A stretch of 32,261 nt of DNA from Saprospiraceae bacterium (GCA_020436935.1 JAGQWX010000056.1:1-32261); one strand, 5' to 3'; positions 16,567 through 25,616 are shown, counted from the first letter of the stretch. Program-made: numbers and translations. The notes: generated by a model from the sequence alone, not told the origin.

Positions 16567-17419
16567 AGTTTGATTTGAGGTAATCTATCACCTTATCAAA
16601 CACTAGGGGTGATTGAAGACCGTGTCCAAGTCCTTCAGTTTCAACATACTTACAATTTTCCCACTTTGAGGCAATGCTTCGACCATCATTTACTTTATTG
16701 ATGGTATCTGCAGCATCATGGATGAGCATGCCTTTTACATCAATATTTGCTGCGAAATCTGATGCATTGTAATAATGCTGGGGGAAACCATATTTTTCTA
16801 CAAATGCGCGATCAAGCCCTTTTTTTAATGAGTTTGAGGCACCAACAGCATCAAAAAAAGCTGAGGCGATGTCCACCCATCGATCTGGAGATGCAAGAAT
16901 GATCAAATCAGATATGCCCGGATTACCCAGATGACTAAGGCTATACAAAGAAGAATATCCGCCAAAAGAATGCCCGACCAATACATCAACCTGAAATCTT
17001 GTCAAAGCCTGGTGAATAAAAGAAGCATAAAGAGGCGTTGTCGCCAAAGGGCTTCCCGATGCACCGTGAGCTGGGCCATCCAAAGCTATGACATAAAAGT
17101 TTTCTTTCAAAAGAGCAGCCACCAACTTTCGCCAGCGCCAGGCATTGCTTTCCCATCCGTGACACAAAAGGATTTTTTTACCAGTTCCGCGCCAATGGTA
17201 GGTCACCACTTCAAAACCTTCACAATCAAAGCTGATGGTCTCGGCCTTTGCTAAAAACTTTTTCTGATGGGATTCTATTTTTCCTTTGCGTGGCTTAGAT
17301 ATGGCGTTGAGCAGGACTTTGCCGGCGTAATCCTGAGAAAAAAAAGCTAGTACATTTAAGGCCGCACCAATGACTTTGGGCATTTTTTCTTTCCATAGCG
17401 ATTTTAGCTTATTGCTCAT
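16565..17419 (-). CDS. Alpha/beta hydrolase
   Basis: 284 residues. The fold's signposts are ILLCHGWESNAWRWR at about 84-97 (oxyanion region), VLVGHSFGGYSS with nucleophile Ser151 in the GxSxG elbow, an Asp at 235 or 238 (LIHDAADTI) and His266 (EGLGHGLQSP). The complete triad points to an active hydrolase. The substrate could be an ester, amide or haloalkane and cannot be told from sequence. The N-terminal 50 residues are basic and partly hydrophobic (VIGAALNVLAFFSQ) and might hold the protein at the membrane, but no cleavable signal is clear. It is transcribed alone, divergent from a TPR gene and convergent with the START-like gene. Confidence 0.87.
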   Translation of the reverse strand: MSNKLKSLWKEKMPKVIGAALNVLAFFSQDYAGKVLLNAISKPRKGKIESHQKKFLAKAETISFDCEGFEVVTYHWRGTGKKILLCHGWESNAWRWRKLVAALLKENFYVIALDGPAHGASGSPLATTPLYASFIHQALTRFQVDVLVGHSFGGYSSLYSLSHLGNPGISDLIILASPDRWVDIASAFFDAVGASNSLKKGLDRAFVEKYGFPQHYYNASDFAANIDVKGMLIHDAADTINKVNDGRSIASKWENCKYVETEGLGHGLQSPLVFDKVIDYLKSN

Positions 17420-17562
17420 ACTTGCCTGCGATTTCGATAAAACTGCCGTAAAAGTAGGAAATCTATGTTAAGACAGACTCAGAACCTGGCTGATTTATCC
17501 TACTCAATACTTAAGAAATCCTTATATCTGTTTCAAAATAAATGTTCGTATTATTTTTTTTA

Positions 17563-17570
17563 TAAATTTG
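17563..17570 (+). promoter_or_regulatory. Candidate distal -7 element of the TPR-DUF4286 operon
   Basis: TAAATTTG, an exact TAnnTTTG match. If used, it gives a leader of about 200 nt containing the 20-bp palindrome. A weaker proximal candidate (CAATTTTG, 17725-17732, one mismatch) would give a leader of about 38 nt. Confidence 0.35.
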
Positions 17571-17655
17571 ACCAACACTGAATTGGGTTTACCATCACCA
17601 AAAGTTGGGTCCGGGAGCAAGATTGTTTGAAAAGATATGGTTTGAAAAATAGTTG

Positions 17656-17675
17656 AATTTGAAATATTTCAAATT
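17656..17675. repeat. Perfect 20-bp palindrome, candidate operator
   Basis: AATTTGAAATATTTCAAATT reads the same on both strands over all 20 bases. It stands in the divergent region, between the two candidate -7 elements of the TPR gene. Such an uninterrupted dyad fits binding by a symmetric dimeric regulator. The AT-rich content raises the chance level but does not make it likely in so short a region. Confidence 0.5.
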
Positions 17676-17776
17676 AGCATTTGCCTATCAAATCCAATCT
17701 GATGCTTCTCAAGTAGGATAAATTCAATTTTGGTAAACTATTGGGAAACAGATTCCGTTTGATTGTAAGATATACC

Positions 17777-19591
17777 ATGACAAAATCTTCGATGTTCAAT
17801 AAATTGCTTGTTATTGTTTTGCTGTTCGTCACCTCATTTCTTTTTTCTCAGGAATCAAGATTGGCTGATGTTTACTTCAATGATGGCGAATATGAAAAAG
17901 CTGCCACTTTATACAAATCATTGTTTGAAAAGAACAGACAAATCGGCCTTTATTTCCAGAGGTATACTGAAAGTTTGCTCAATTTGAAGGAATATGCAGA
18001 GGCCGAAGCTGCCATCAAAAAAGAATTAAAAACCAATCCTGACGATCCCATGATGAAAATAAGTCTGGGTAATGTATACGACAGGATGGGCAATGAGGCA
18101 GAAGCCAAAAAAATATACGACGATGTCATCAATGATATTGGTAAAAATCCGGACAACATCAATGTCATTGCGAGAAGCTTCACCGGGATGAACATGTATG
18201 AATATGCAGCTGCCGCCTATGAGAAAGCTACTGAGAAATTGAAAAACCCAAAAGCTTTTGCCTTCAACCTTGCTGATTTGTACCGAAGAATCGGGGACAG
18301 TGAAAAAATGATCCATTATTATCTGTTGTGCACAGATCAGTTCAAAAACAATTTGAATTTTTTGTTTGACACCTTTGAGAGAAACCTGAGCGAAGAAGAA
18401 ATTCAAAAGCTCCAGGCTAAATTATATGAACGCATCCAGGAGGAGCCCGATGAAATGATCTTCAATGAAATACTTGCCTGGACTTTCATCAATCAAAAGG
18501 AATATAAAAAAGCACTTCGCCAGGCTAGGGCCATGGATAGGAAACTGAATGAAAATGGAGGTAGGGTCTTTGAAATAGCCAGAACTGCAAAAGCAGACAA
18601 TGACTATGACACTGCCATTGAAGGCTTCCAGTATATCATCGACAACAAAAGTGTCAATTCTTCTTACTTTCTCAGCAGCAAAGGAGAACTACTCGATACA
18701 AAAAGGAGAAAGGTGACCTTCAATTATAATTATACAGTTGGAGATTTGGCTGATCTGGAACATGAATACAAATCATTTCTGGACTTTTATGGCTATAATA
18801 CCGAAACCGTCGGTCTTATCATTGAATTTGCAGATTTGGAGGCGCTATATCTCAATAAAATAGATACGGCCATCAGCCTGCTGAGCGATGTCATCCAATT
18901 GCAGTCTGTTGCTCCAGATCTTAGGGCCAGGGCAAAACTAAAGCTTGGAGACTTTTACCTGATGGAAGAAAATCAATGGGAAGCCACCCTACTCTACTCT
19001 CAGGTAGACAAGGAGTTTAAGGAAGATTTACTCGGAGAAACAGCCCGATTCAGCAACGCTCGTTTGTCTTACTATCTAGGAGATTTTGAATGGGCTCAGG
19101 AGCAGTTTGACATACTGAAGTCGGCTACTTCACGGCTTATATCCAATGATGCGATCGACTTATCGGTCTTCATCATAGATAATCTCAATCTCGATACTAC
19201 GACAGTGCCTATGGAAATGTTTGCCAAAGCGGAGTTGTACATTTTCCAAAATAAGCTGGATGCCGCTTTTGCCTTACTGGATTCCGTTTCAAAAACATAT
19301 CCTGATCACTCTCTTCAGGATGACATCTTATTTGCAAAAGCTCAAATAGCCCGCAAAAAGCAGCAGCCTGACCAGGAGAAATCTTATTACGAACAAATCA
19401 TTGAGAAATACCCTGAGGAGATCAAGGCAGATAATGCCATGTTTGCATTGGCTGGTTTGTACGAATACCATTACAAGGATATCGAGAAAGCCATGGAATT
19501 GTACCGTAAGATCTTTACAGATTACAATTCCAGTACTTTTGCAATAGATGCCAGGAAGAGATTCCGATTACTCCGTGGAGACAATTTATAA
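17777..19591 (+). CDS. Secreted tetratricopeptide-repeat protein
   Basis: 604 residues from the ATG at 17777, which is chosen because it gives a compact signal peptide (hydrophobic LLVIVLLFVTSFLF, then SQ). A TTG at 17741 would add 12 basic residues with no benefit, and an ATG at 17792 is also possible. The mature protein is a chain of TPR-like helix pairs (YFNDGEYEKAATLYKSLF, SLGNVYDRMGNEAEAKKIYD, FALAGLYEYHYKDIEKAMEL). The middle section, about 300-350, is more divergent. It is probably a periplasmic scaffold or adaptor. A DUF4286 protein follows 9 bp later. Its long leader carries the 20-bp palindrome, which suggests regulation. Confidence 0.85.
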   Translation: MTKSSMFNKLLVIVLLFVTSFLFSQESRLADVYFNDGEYEKAATLYKSLFEKNRQIGLYFQRYTESLLNLKEYAEAEAAIKKELKTNPDDPMMKISLGNVYDRMGNEAEAKKIYDDVINDIGKNPDNINVIARSFTGMNMYEYAAAAYEKATEKLKNPKAFAFNLADLYRRIGDSEKMIHYYLLCTDQFKNNLNFLFDTFERNLSEEEIQKLQAKLYERIQEEPDEMIFNEILAWTFINQKEYKKALRQARAMDRKLNENGGRVFEIARTAKADNDYDTAIEGFQYIIDNKSVNSSYFLSSKGELLDTKRRKVTFNYNYTVGDLADLEHEYKSFLDFYGYNTETVGLIIEFADLEALYLNKIDTAISLLSDVIQLQSVAPDLRARAKLKLGDFYLMEENQWEATLLYSQVDKEFKEDLLGETARFSNARLSYYLGDFEWAQEQFDILKSATSRLISNDAIDLSVFIIDNLNLDTTTVPMEMFAKAELYIFQNKLDAAFALLDSVSKTYPDHSLQDDILFAKAQIARKKQQPDQEKSYYEQIIEKYPEEIKADNAMFALAGLYEYHYKDIEKAMELYRKIFTDYNSSTFAIDARKRFRLLRGDNL

Positions 19592-19600
19592 GAATAGATT

Positions 19601-19912
19601 ATGCGCCTTTTATACAATGTGACTACGCATGTAGACCATGAGATTTCTACAGCATGGCAAGATTTTATGGAGAAGTTTTACATTCCAAGGATGATGGACG
19701 GTCCATATTTTGAATCCTTCAAAATGATGAAGGTACTTGGTGATGAAAATGAAACAGGAATTACGTTTGCGGTTCAATATGTTGCCACAGATCTCGACCA
19801 TTTCATGAGTTTTCAGGAAAACGTTTTACCCGAACTCACCCAAATACAAAGATCACTTTTTCAGGATAAGTGCGTAAGCTTTAAAACCCTGATGCAAATA
19901 TTGGCAGACTGA
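19601..19912 (+). CDS. DUF4286 family protein
   Basis: 103 residues, cytoplasmic and without a signal. It opens with LLYNVTTHVDHEISTAWQDF, then KFYIPRMMDGPYFESFKM, GITFAVQYVATDLDHF, and ends with DKCVSFKTLMQIL. This matches DUF4286, a small ferredoxin-like-fold family common in Bacteroidota and of unknown function, with some resemblance to dimeric alpha-beta barrel proteins. It starts 9 bp after the TPR gene and should share its transcript. Nothing here suggests a substrate. Confidence 0.88.
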   Translation: MRLLYNVTTHVDHEISTAWQDFMEKFYIPRMMDGPYFESFKMMKVLGDENETGITFAVQYVATDLDHFMSFQENVLPELTQIQRSLFQDKCVSFKTLMQILAD

Positions 19913-19979
19913 GCCAGCTGTCTGCAGCATCACTAAAAGTCTAGATTTTTTTATAAGCAATTGGATTGATCTTAGCTGA

Positions 19980-21323
19980 TCAATTGCAACCTGCGTCTAT
20001 TCTTGACTGTCGGTCATTGTTTGGAAAACAATTTCCCGAAAGAACATGTGTAGGCTTGTACCTCAACAAATCCGGATCTCTTAGGGATTTATCAAGGAAG
20101 GAAACGAGGTAAGAAACTTCCTCTGAAGTGAGCGTCACCGGTACAAGTTTTGTAGAAATCCTTTCCTGAGGAACTTCAGGGTTCTCAGACTGGGCCAAAG
20201 CCTTGTATTTGATCACGTCTTCCAGAGATCGTTTACTCGCACCATGGAAATAAAAATGGGTATCTCCAACATTGTACAAGCCCGGGACCTTGAACTTGAA
20301 CATATCTTCATCTCTTTTAGTAAAACCACCTCGACCCAGATTTCTTTTGTCCGTAGGTTTAGCATTATACGAAAGCGTCTGATACATGTCTTTTACTCCT
20401 AAAGCATGGAATTCATGCGAACCCAGGTTTGGTTCAAAATGACAGTTAGCGCAGTTGGCCTTGCCAAAGAAAAGTATGGCACCTTTTTTCTCCTGATAGG
20501 ACAAAGCTGACAAATCACCTTTCAACCATCTCTGGAAAGGTGCTCTTGTACTCAAAATTGATCTGATGTACGCAGATAATGCAAACGAACCTGTCAATAA
20601 GGTATAACGCTCGCTTTCTGGTATTTCTGGAAAAGCTTCGTCAAACATTTTGGTATAGCCCAACTGGTCAAGCAGTGTTTTTTCGATTCTGATTCTATGT
20701 ACTATGAGTCCATCGATATTTTGGGTTTCCATACCTGACATGCCCATATGGTTTCTTGCCGTACCTGATTCGTCATTCCATCTTTCTTCTGTACCTTCAT
20801 TTACATGTCCGGCACCAAAAGATCCATTCCACATGGTGTTCTTCACAAAGGCAACATTTACCATAGTCAAAGGCCTTGCAGATTGCACATCGATTTCACT
20901 TTCTTTGTACTCAGTGTTCATCGCACGTTTCTCACCTGCAACACCGTAGGCTACTCCTCCATCTGCAATACCTTGAAAATTATTGGGTTTAAAACCAGCT
21001 TCGGGTACGTGGCATGTTGCACAACTATATGTTCCTTTTCCGGATTCTTTTTTGGCATCCATGGCAAGGCCTGTATCAAAATAAAGCATTTTGCCCAGCT
21101 CTACTTTCGCCTTCGTCAATGGGTTGTGAGGATCCTGGGGAATACTTGCCAAATCATTCTCATCCGGTAAAACATAGTACTCCCAGGATTTCTCCGGGCT
21201 TGCCTGTTCTACCAAACTTCTTAATTCCATATCAAGTTCAACCAGTGTGGGCATCTGGTCGTTGGTACACGAAAACATACCTATAGATAACAGCAAGATC
21301 AGTACTATTGGTTTCGATGTCAT
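19980..21323 (-). CDS. Di-haem cytochrome c peroxidase family lipoprotein
   Basis: 447 residues from the ATG at 21323. That start puts a lipobox (SIGMFSC, Cys19) right after a hydrophobic signal. An upstream ATG at 21374 would add 17 residues and spoil the signal. Two CxxCH haem sites are present: CATCH at 101-105 and CANCH at 291-295, as in the bacterial cytochrome c peroxidase/MauG superfamily. Between them lie the conserved RPLTMVNVAF and MWNGSFG segments. Known members reduce hydrogen peroxide with electrons from a small cytochrome, or oxidise protein side chains, in the periplasm. This one would be membrane-anchored. Transcription is from the purM side, 119 bp downstream of purM, with a weak -7-like TAATTTTA (21345-21352). 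Confidence 0.9.
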   Translation of the reverse strand: MTSKPIVLILLLSIGMFSCTNDQMPTLVELDMELRSLVEQASPEKSWEYYVLPDENDLASIPQDPHNPLTKAKVELGKMLYFDTGLAMDAKKESGKGTYSCATCHVPEAGFKPNNFQGIADGGVAYGVAGEKRAMNTEYKESEIDVQSARPLTMVNVAFVKNTMWNGSFGAGHVNEGTEERWNDESGTARNHMGMSGMETQNIDGLIVHRIRIEKTLLDQLGYTKMFDEAFPEIPESERYTLLTGSFALSAYIRSILSTRAPFQRWLKGDLSALSYQEKKGAILFFGKANCANCHFEPNLGSHEFHALGVKDMYQTLSYNAKPTDKRNLGRGGFTKRDEDMFKFKVPGLYNVGDTHFYFHGASKRSLEDVIKYKALAQSENPEVPQERISTKLVPVTLTSEEVSYLVSFLDKSLRDPDLLRYKPTHVLSGNCFPNNDRQSRIDAGCN

Positions 21324-21442
21324 GGGAGATAGAGATTTAAAATGTAAAATTAACATGGATATGTGACATCTCAAAAAATTTCATCAAGGTTTTCCATTAA
21401 TATCCTGATTTTAACTTAATTATGAATTTTAAAAGATTAAAA

Positions 21443-22627
21443 TTAATAGTTATATATACCACCTTGGTAATGAACTTCTACCCTTTGTTCTTGGGTATTA
21501 TTGGTAGTCACATGGCCAATGACGCCGGCTTCTATGTTGAATCCCTGGCAGATACCAATAATTTCATCGGCTACAGCCTTATCTCTTACATAAAACTCCA
21601 ATCTTGTACCCATATTAAACACCTGAAACATTTCGCTCAATGAAGCACCTGATTCCGTTCTAATGATTTCAAATAGTGGAGGTACTGACAGGAGCTGATC
21701 TTTAATAACAGTAGTACCGGGATGCAGAAATTTTTTGACTTTTGAGTGTGCCCCACCCGTATTGTGAATTATACCAGAAATAGACGATTTATGGCTTTTA
21801 ATAACTTTTGAAAGTATCGGAAGAAAGGTCCGGGTTGGTGACAAAACGAGTTTACCCAAGTTTATCTCCTGACCGTCAACCATTATTTTTTCGGTCAGAG
21901 ACCTGGAGCCGGAATAAACCAAATGTTGTGGAGTTGCTGGGTCATAAGTCTCAGGATATTTTTGTCGGTATTCAGACGAAAACACATCATGTCTTGCTGA
22001 TGTAAGTCCATTGCTGCCCATACCTCCATTGTAGGCATTCTCATAGCTTGCCTGACCATATGAAGCCACACCAACCACCAGATCACCTGGCTGAATGTCT
22101 ATATCAATGACATCTGATTTTTTTAGACGACCGAAGGCAGTGAATCCTACGTCAGCTGTGCGAACGATATCACCTACATCGGCAGTTTCTCCTCCGGCGC
22201 TGTGCATATTGACTCCAAGAGCCTGCATATCTTCAAAAAATCGCTGGGCCCCAAGAATAATGGTTTTGATGACATCTCCGGTAACCAGGTTTTTATTTCT
22301 TCCGATTGTAGAGGATACAATGATATTGTCGATGCATCCCGAACAAGCCATGTCGTCGAGGTTCATCACCAGCGCATCCTGGACAATACCTTCCCAAACA
22401 GACAGATCACCTGTTTCCTTCCAATACATATACGCAAGTGATGTTTTTGTACCTGCAGTATCGGCATGCATGATGGTGCAGTAGTCTTCATCTGAAGCTA
22501 CATAATCCGGTAAGATCTTACAGAAAGCATTTGGGAATAAGCCCTTATCAAGCCCCTTGATGGCCTCATGCACTTCCGATTTATCTGCTGAAACCCCTCT
22601 TTGGAGGTATCTGTCGGTTGAAGACAT
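21443..22627 (-). CDS. purM: Phosphoribosylformylglycinamidine cyclo-ligase (AIR synthase)
   Basis: 394 residues, longer than the roughly 345 of the E. coli enzyme but in line with the Bacteroidota form as I know it. It makes aminoimidazole ribonucleotide from FGAM with ATP in purine synthesis. Matching segments: RYLQRGVSADK at the N-terminus, HADTAGTKTSLAY (equivalent of the DGVGTK nucleotide loop), MNLDDMACSG, AGGETADVGD, GDLVVGVASYG, and in the C-terminal domain IIHNTGGAHSKVKKFL and FNMGTRLEFYV. The loop reads DTAGTK rather than DGVGTK, a feature of this lineage rather than clear decay. It is an isolated pur gene. The leader has a near -7 match (TACCTTTA). Confidence 0.92.
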   Translation of the reverse strand: MSSTDRYLQRGVSADKSEVHEAIKGLDKGLFPNAFCKILPDYVASDEDYCTIMHADTAGTKTSLAYMYWKETGDLSVWEGIVQDALVMNLDDMACSGCIDNIIVSSTIGRNKNLVTGDVIKTIILGAQRFFEDMQALGVNMHSAGGETADVGDIVRTADVGFTAFGRLKKSDVIDIDIQPGDLVVGVASYGQASYENAYNGGMGSNGLTSARHDVFSSEYRQKYPETYDPATPQHLVYSGSRSLTEKIMVDGQEINLGKLVLSPTRTFLPILSKVIKSHKSSISGIIHNTGGAHSKVKKFLHPGTTVIKDQLLSVPPLFEIIRTESGASLSEMFQVFNMGTRLEFYVRDKAVADEIIGICQGFNIEAGVIGHVTTNNTQEQRVEVHYQGGIYNY

Positions 22628-22770
22628 AGTTGAGTGTTGGTTAAATTGAAGTGTAAAGGTAAATTATTTTAAAATCTTTCTAGGTCCGGACCATAGATTC
22701 GGAAATAGATTACGCCATGTGTCCCACACATTTCCAACTAAAATATTAAAATAAAATGTCAGGAAGATGG

Positions 22771-24042
22771 CTATTCAAAGCTCAATATGGTATCCGTAAT
22801 GATCTTACAACACTCCATTACCTGCTCTTCAGTCATTACCAATGGTGGCGCAAACCTGATGATATTACCATGGGTCGGTTTTGCCAAAAGGCCGTTTTCT
22901 TTCAACCTTACACAAATGTTCCAGGCTTTGTCACCTTCTTCTGAGTCGTTGATGACCAAAGCGTTCAACAGGCCCTTCCCTCTCACTTTGACCACAAGGT
23001 CAGAGCGATCCACCAATTTTTGCATTTCTCTCCTGAAGATAACTCCAAGTCTTTGAGCGTTTCCGGCAAGGTCTTCATCTTCAACAATATTCAATGCTTC
23101 CAATGCTACAGCACAAGCCAGAGGATTTCCACCGTAGGTCGATCCATGAGTGCCCGGTTCAATGACCAACATGACATCGTCATTGGCCAACACCGCACTT
23201 ACTGGCATCATTCCACCACTCAGCGCCTTGCCAAGAATCAATACATCGGGTTTTATTTCAAAATCTTTTTCACATTTTTTACCGCAGGAACAATTACCAC
23301 AGACAGCCAATAATTTTCCTGTTCTGGCAATACCAGTTTGTACCTCATCAGCAATGAAGAGCACATTTTTCTCTTTACACCAGTCGCGGACTTGTTTCAG
23401 GTATCCATCGTTTGGAACAACGATTCCTGCTTCCCCCTGTATGGGTTCTATGATGACTCCGGCTACCATCTCATCCTCCAAAGCCGCTTTCATCGACTCA
23501 AGATCATTATAGTCAACCAATACCATTCCCGGCATGTAGGGCCCATAGTTGGTCGTGGCAGAAGGGTCAGTTGATGCTGAAATGATGGTAAGTGTTCTTC
23601 CATGAAAATTATTTCTGGCGAAAATGATTTTAGCCTGATTTTCAGGTAAGCCTTTTTTCTTGTAGGCCCATTTTCTGCAAAGCTTGAGCGCAGTCTCCAC
23701 CGCTTCGGCACCTGAATTCATGGGAAGCACCTTATCAAAGCCAAACATTTCTGACATCTTTTGCTCCAATAATCCCAGCCTGTCGTTGTAAAATGCCCTG
23801 GAAGTAAGGGTCAGTCTTTGTACCTGGTCCGTCATCGCTTTGACCAGTCTGGGATGGCAGTGACCCTGATTGACTGCACTGTATGCAGAAAGAAAGTCAT
23901 AATACCTTTTCCCATTGACATCCCAGACAAATACACCTTTACCCTTACTCAGAACAACAGGAATTGGGTGGTAATTATGAGCGCCATATTTATCTTCAAG
24001 CTCCATGAAATATTGAGCCTGTTCTTGTGCTATTTCTAACAT
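22771..24042 (-). CDS. rocD: Ornithine aminotransferase, with an inserted cysteine cluster
   Basis: 423 residues, class III PLP enzyme. It converts ornithine and 2-oxoglutarate to glutamate semialdehyde and glutamate, linking arginine and proline metabolism. Seen: [26 protein letters not shown] (phosphate loop), [40 protein letters not shown] (Asp232), and [14 protein letters not shown] with Lys272 forming the Schiff base. Between the DEVQ segment and Lys272 lies [10 protein letters not shown], with Cys at 248, 251, 253 and 257 (C-x2-C-x-C-x3-C). The classic enzymes lack this, and it could bind a metal. It starts 15 bp after hldD and probably shares its transcript. Confidence 0.93.
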   Translation of the reverse strand: MLEIAQEQAQYFMELEDKYGAHNYHPIPVVLSKGKGVFVWDVNGKRYYDFLSAYSAVNQGHCHPRLVKAMTDQVQRLTLTSRAFYNDRLGLLEQKMSEMFGFDKVLPMNSGAEAVETALKLCRKWAYKKKGLPENQAKIIFARNNFHGRTLTIISASTDPSATTNYGPYMPGMVLVDYNDLESMKAALEDEMVAGVIIEPIQGEAGIVVPNDGYLKQVRDWCKEKNVLFIADEVQTGIARTGKLLAVCGNCSCGKKCEKDFEIKPDVLILGKALSGGMMPVSAVLANDDVMLVIEPGTHGSTYGGNPLACAVALEALNIVEDEDLAGNAQRLGVIFRREMQKLVDRSDLVVKVRGKGLLNALVINDSEEGDKAWNICVRLKENGLLAKPTHGNIIRFAPPLVMTEEQVMECCKIITDTILSFE

Positions 24043-24057
24043 AGATTTGAATTTTTG

Positions 24058-25029
24058 TTAAAAATACGACTTTTTTGATAAGTAGTGGGATACATAATCA
24101 GAAATTCCGTCTTCAAGTGAAAAAAAAGGTTGGTTGTATGCTGTGGAAAGAAATTTTTCCATTTTGGCTTCTGTAAAGTATTGGTAAGTGTTACGGATGT
24201 CCACCGGTGTGTCTATGAATTCAATCCTGGGCTCCAATCCCAAGGCGGTAAAAACTCCTGCCGCCAAATCATAAAAAGATCGGGCCTTGCCTGTCCCAAT
24301 ATTGTAAATACCGTTTGGAACATCATTCTTCTGCATAAGATGTAACATCATATCTACAACATCCATCACATAGATAAAATCTCTGCTTTGTGCGCCATCC
24401 TCAAAATCAGGTCTATGTGATCGAAACAATTCCATTTTACCGGTCAGACTGATTTTATTGAAAGTATGAAAAATGACGGACGCCATCCTCCCCTTGTGAT
24501 ACTCATTGGGACCATAGACATTAAAAAATTTGAGTCCGGCCCAAAATGGAGGAGTCGTTGTTTGCTGTAATACCCAAAGGTCAAAGTTTTGTTTGCTCCA
24601 CCCATACGGATTCATAGGTAAAAGTTGGGATATTTTGTACTGATCGTCATCAAATCCATTTTCACCATTCCCATAGGTGGCCGCACTTGAGGCATATACC
24701 AAGGGGATATCAAAAGCTGCACAACGTTTAAAGACATCTTTGCTGAATTCGAGATTTAAAGTGTTAAATATCGTTTCATCTTGTTCAGTAGTATCAGTTC
24801 TCGCACCCAGATGAAATACAAATTCTACATCCAGACCATTGAGAGAAAACCAGTTGATAAATTCAGCTCTGTCTACTTTCAATAAATGATTTTTGTTTTC
24901 AAGATTTGGGATCTTATCTGCTCTTGAAAAATCATCCACCAGGACCAGCATATGCCCGTATCCCAATGTTTCCAATTTGCTCACGAGGCAGGATCCTATA
25001 AATCCCGCTGCTCCTGTAACGATTATCAT
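24058..25029 (-). CDS. hldD: ADP-L-glycero-D-manno-heptose 6-epimerase
   Basis: 323 residues, extended short-chain dehydrogenase fold. It epimerises ADP-D-glycero-manno-heptose to the L-glycero form, the last step in making the heptose precursor of the LPS core. Seen: IVTGAAGFIGS (NADP loop), FHLGARTDTTEQD, YASSAATYGNG (active-site Ser region), NPYGWSKQNFD (Tyr and Lys of YxxxK), FFNVYGPNEYHKGRMASV and FVPR-equivalent GAQSRDFIYVMDVV. These are diagnostic of HldD within the epimerase family. The gene sits between a small lipoprotein (40 bp upstream) and ornithine aminotransferase (15 bp downstream), a likely three-gene operon without other LPS genes. Confidence 0.94.
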   Translation of the reverse strand: MIIVTGAAGFIGSCLVSKLETLGYGHMLVLVDDFSRADKIPNLENKNHLLKVDRAEFINWFSLNGLDVEFVFHLGARTDTTEQDETIFNTLNLEFSKDVFKRCAAFDIPLVYASSAATYGNGENGFDDDQYKISQLLPMNPYGWSKQNFDLWVLQQTTTPPFWAGLKFFNVYGPNEYHKGRMASVIFHTFNKISLTGKMELFRSHRPDFEDGAQSRDFIYVMDVVDMMLHLMQKNDVPNGIYNIGTGKARSFYDLAAGVFTALGLEPRIEFIDTPVDIRNTYQYFTEAKMEKFLSTAYNQPFFSLEDGISDYVSHYLSKKSYF

Positions 25030-25069
25030 ATGTTTTATTCTGGTCTTATGATTGCTTTTATGAAAAGGA

Positions 25070-25525
25070 TCAGTGCAGCCCCATTTCCTGGTAATAAATC
25101 AACATCCACTCATCTCCAATTTTACTAAATCTTCGGGTCATGATGTATGTCGCTGTGTGATCATGTGTCACTTCAGTGATGATTCCATGAAAGTCAATGA
25201 ATTCTTGTTTGAAACTTCCTCCCATATCATCAAATGTTCTTTGAAATTTCCAATCTTCCTTTTGCCATTTTACAGAGGTGTCTGCAGACTTTTCTCCATC
25301 TTCAAGTGCCCTTTCGCCATCTAGAGGAAATACAATGTGTTCTAATTGGAAGATGCTGTCTTTACCAAATTGGTCATAAAAGCTAAGGAAATCATCTGGC
25401 AATTGTTTGGTAGTTTCTTCTGTTGTGGAAGTTTCTTCCATACTTTCAGATGCTTTGTATTTATTCTTACAAGCTCCTCCTGTCAAGAGGACAAGCAACA
25501 AGACAGACATTAAAATTCGCGTCAT
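25070..25525 (-). CDS. Small lipoprotein, function unknown (possibly DUF4348-like)
   Basis: 151 residues from the ATG at 25525, chosen because it yields a clean lipoprotein signal (MTRILMSVLLLVLLTGGAC, lipidated Cys19) and because a -7-like element lies just upstream at 25545-25552. The earlier ATG at 25570 would lie upstream of that element. After a low-complexity Thr/Glu linker (22-38), the folded part runs from FLSFYDQFGKDSIFQLEHI through VFPLDGE to TRRFSKIGDEWMLIYY. The pattern of an aromatic-rich first helix, VFPL and a closing W-x-L-x-YY strand recalls DUF4348 lipoproteins, but this is a memory-based resemblance. It is the first gene before hldD. Confidence 0.7.
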   Translation of the reverse strand: MTRILMSVLLLVLLTGGACKNKYKASESMEETSTTEETTKQLPDDFLSFYDQFGKDSIFQLEHIVFPLDGERALEDGEKSADTSVKWQKEDWKFQRTFDDMGGSFKQEFIDFHGIITEVTHDHTATYIMTRRFSKIGDEWMLIYYQEMGLH

Positions 25526-25544
25526 TTCAATTCTTTTCGAAGTG

Positions 25545-25552
25545 CAAAGTAA
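25545..25552 (-). promoter_or_regulatory. Candidate -7 element of the lipoprotein-hldD-rocD operon
   Basis: The minus strand reads TTACTTTG, one mismatch from TAnnTTTG, about 20 nt before the ATG at 25525. Its position supports the shorter start for the lipoprotein. Confidence 0.35.
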
Positions 25553-25616
25553 GTTAAAATTTTGGCCCAATTTGATGGATTTTTGAGTTTACCATAGAAA
25601 ATACTCATACGCTGAT

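Larger units (their letters stand above)
17420..17776 (+). other. 357-bp divergent intergenic region without a gene
   Basis: This stretch separates the hydrolase (-) from the TPR gene (+). I see no convincing ORF or RNA gene in it. It holds an exact -7 element (17563-17570), a near match CAATTTTG at 17725-17732 closer to the start, a perfect 20-bp palindrome (17656-17675), and repeated TTTGAAA words at 17626, 17641 and 17658, with the inverse TTTCAAA at 17667. Confidence 0.6.

Noticed and set aside
17741-17776. Upstream TTG start extending the TPR protein by 12 residues
   Set aside because: It places charged residues ahead of an already complete signal peptide and lies practically at the expected transcription start of the proximal promoter.
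19957-19987. Inverted repeat GCAATTG/CAATTGC overlapping the peroxidase stop codon
   Set aside because: The stem is interrupted and no T-tract follows in either direction, so I do not call it a terminator.
21424-21443. AATTTTAA/TTAAAATT hairpin at the end of purM
   Set aside because: An 8-bp stem made only of A and T in a very AT-rich gap. It is expected by chance and too weak to be a terminator.
22717-22731. ATGTGT-CCC-ACACAT hairpin between rocD and purM
   Set aside because: A 6-bp stem with no adjacent T-run. Too small to assign a role.
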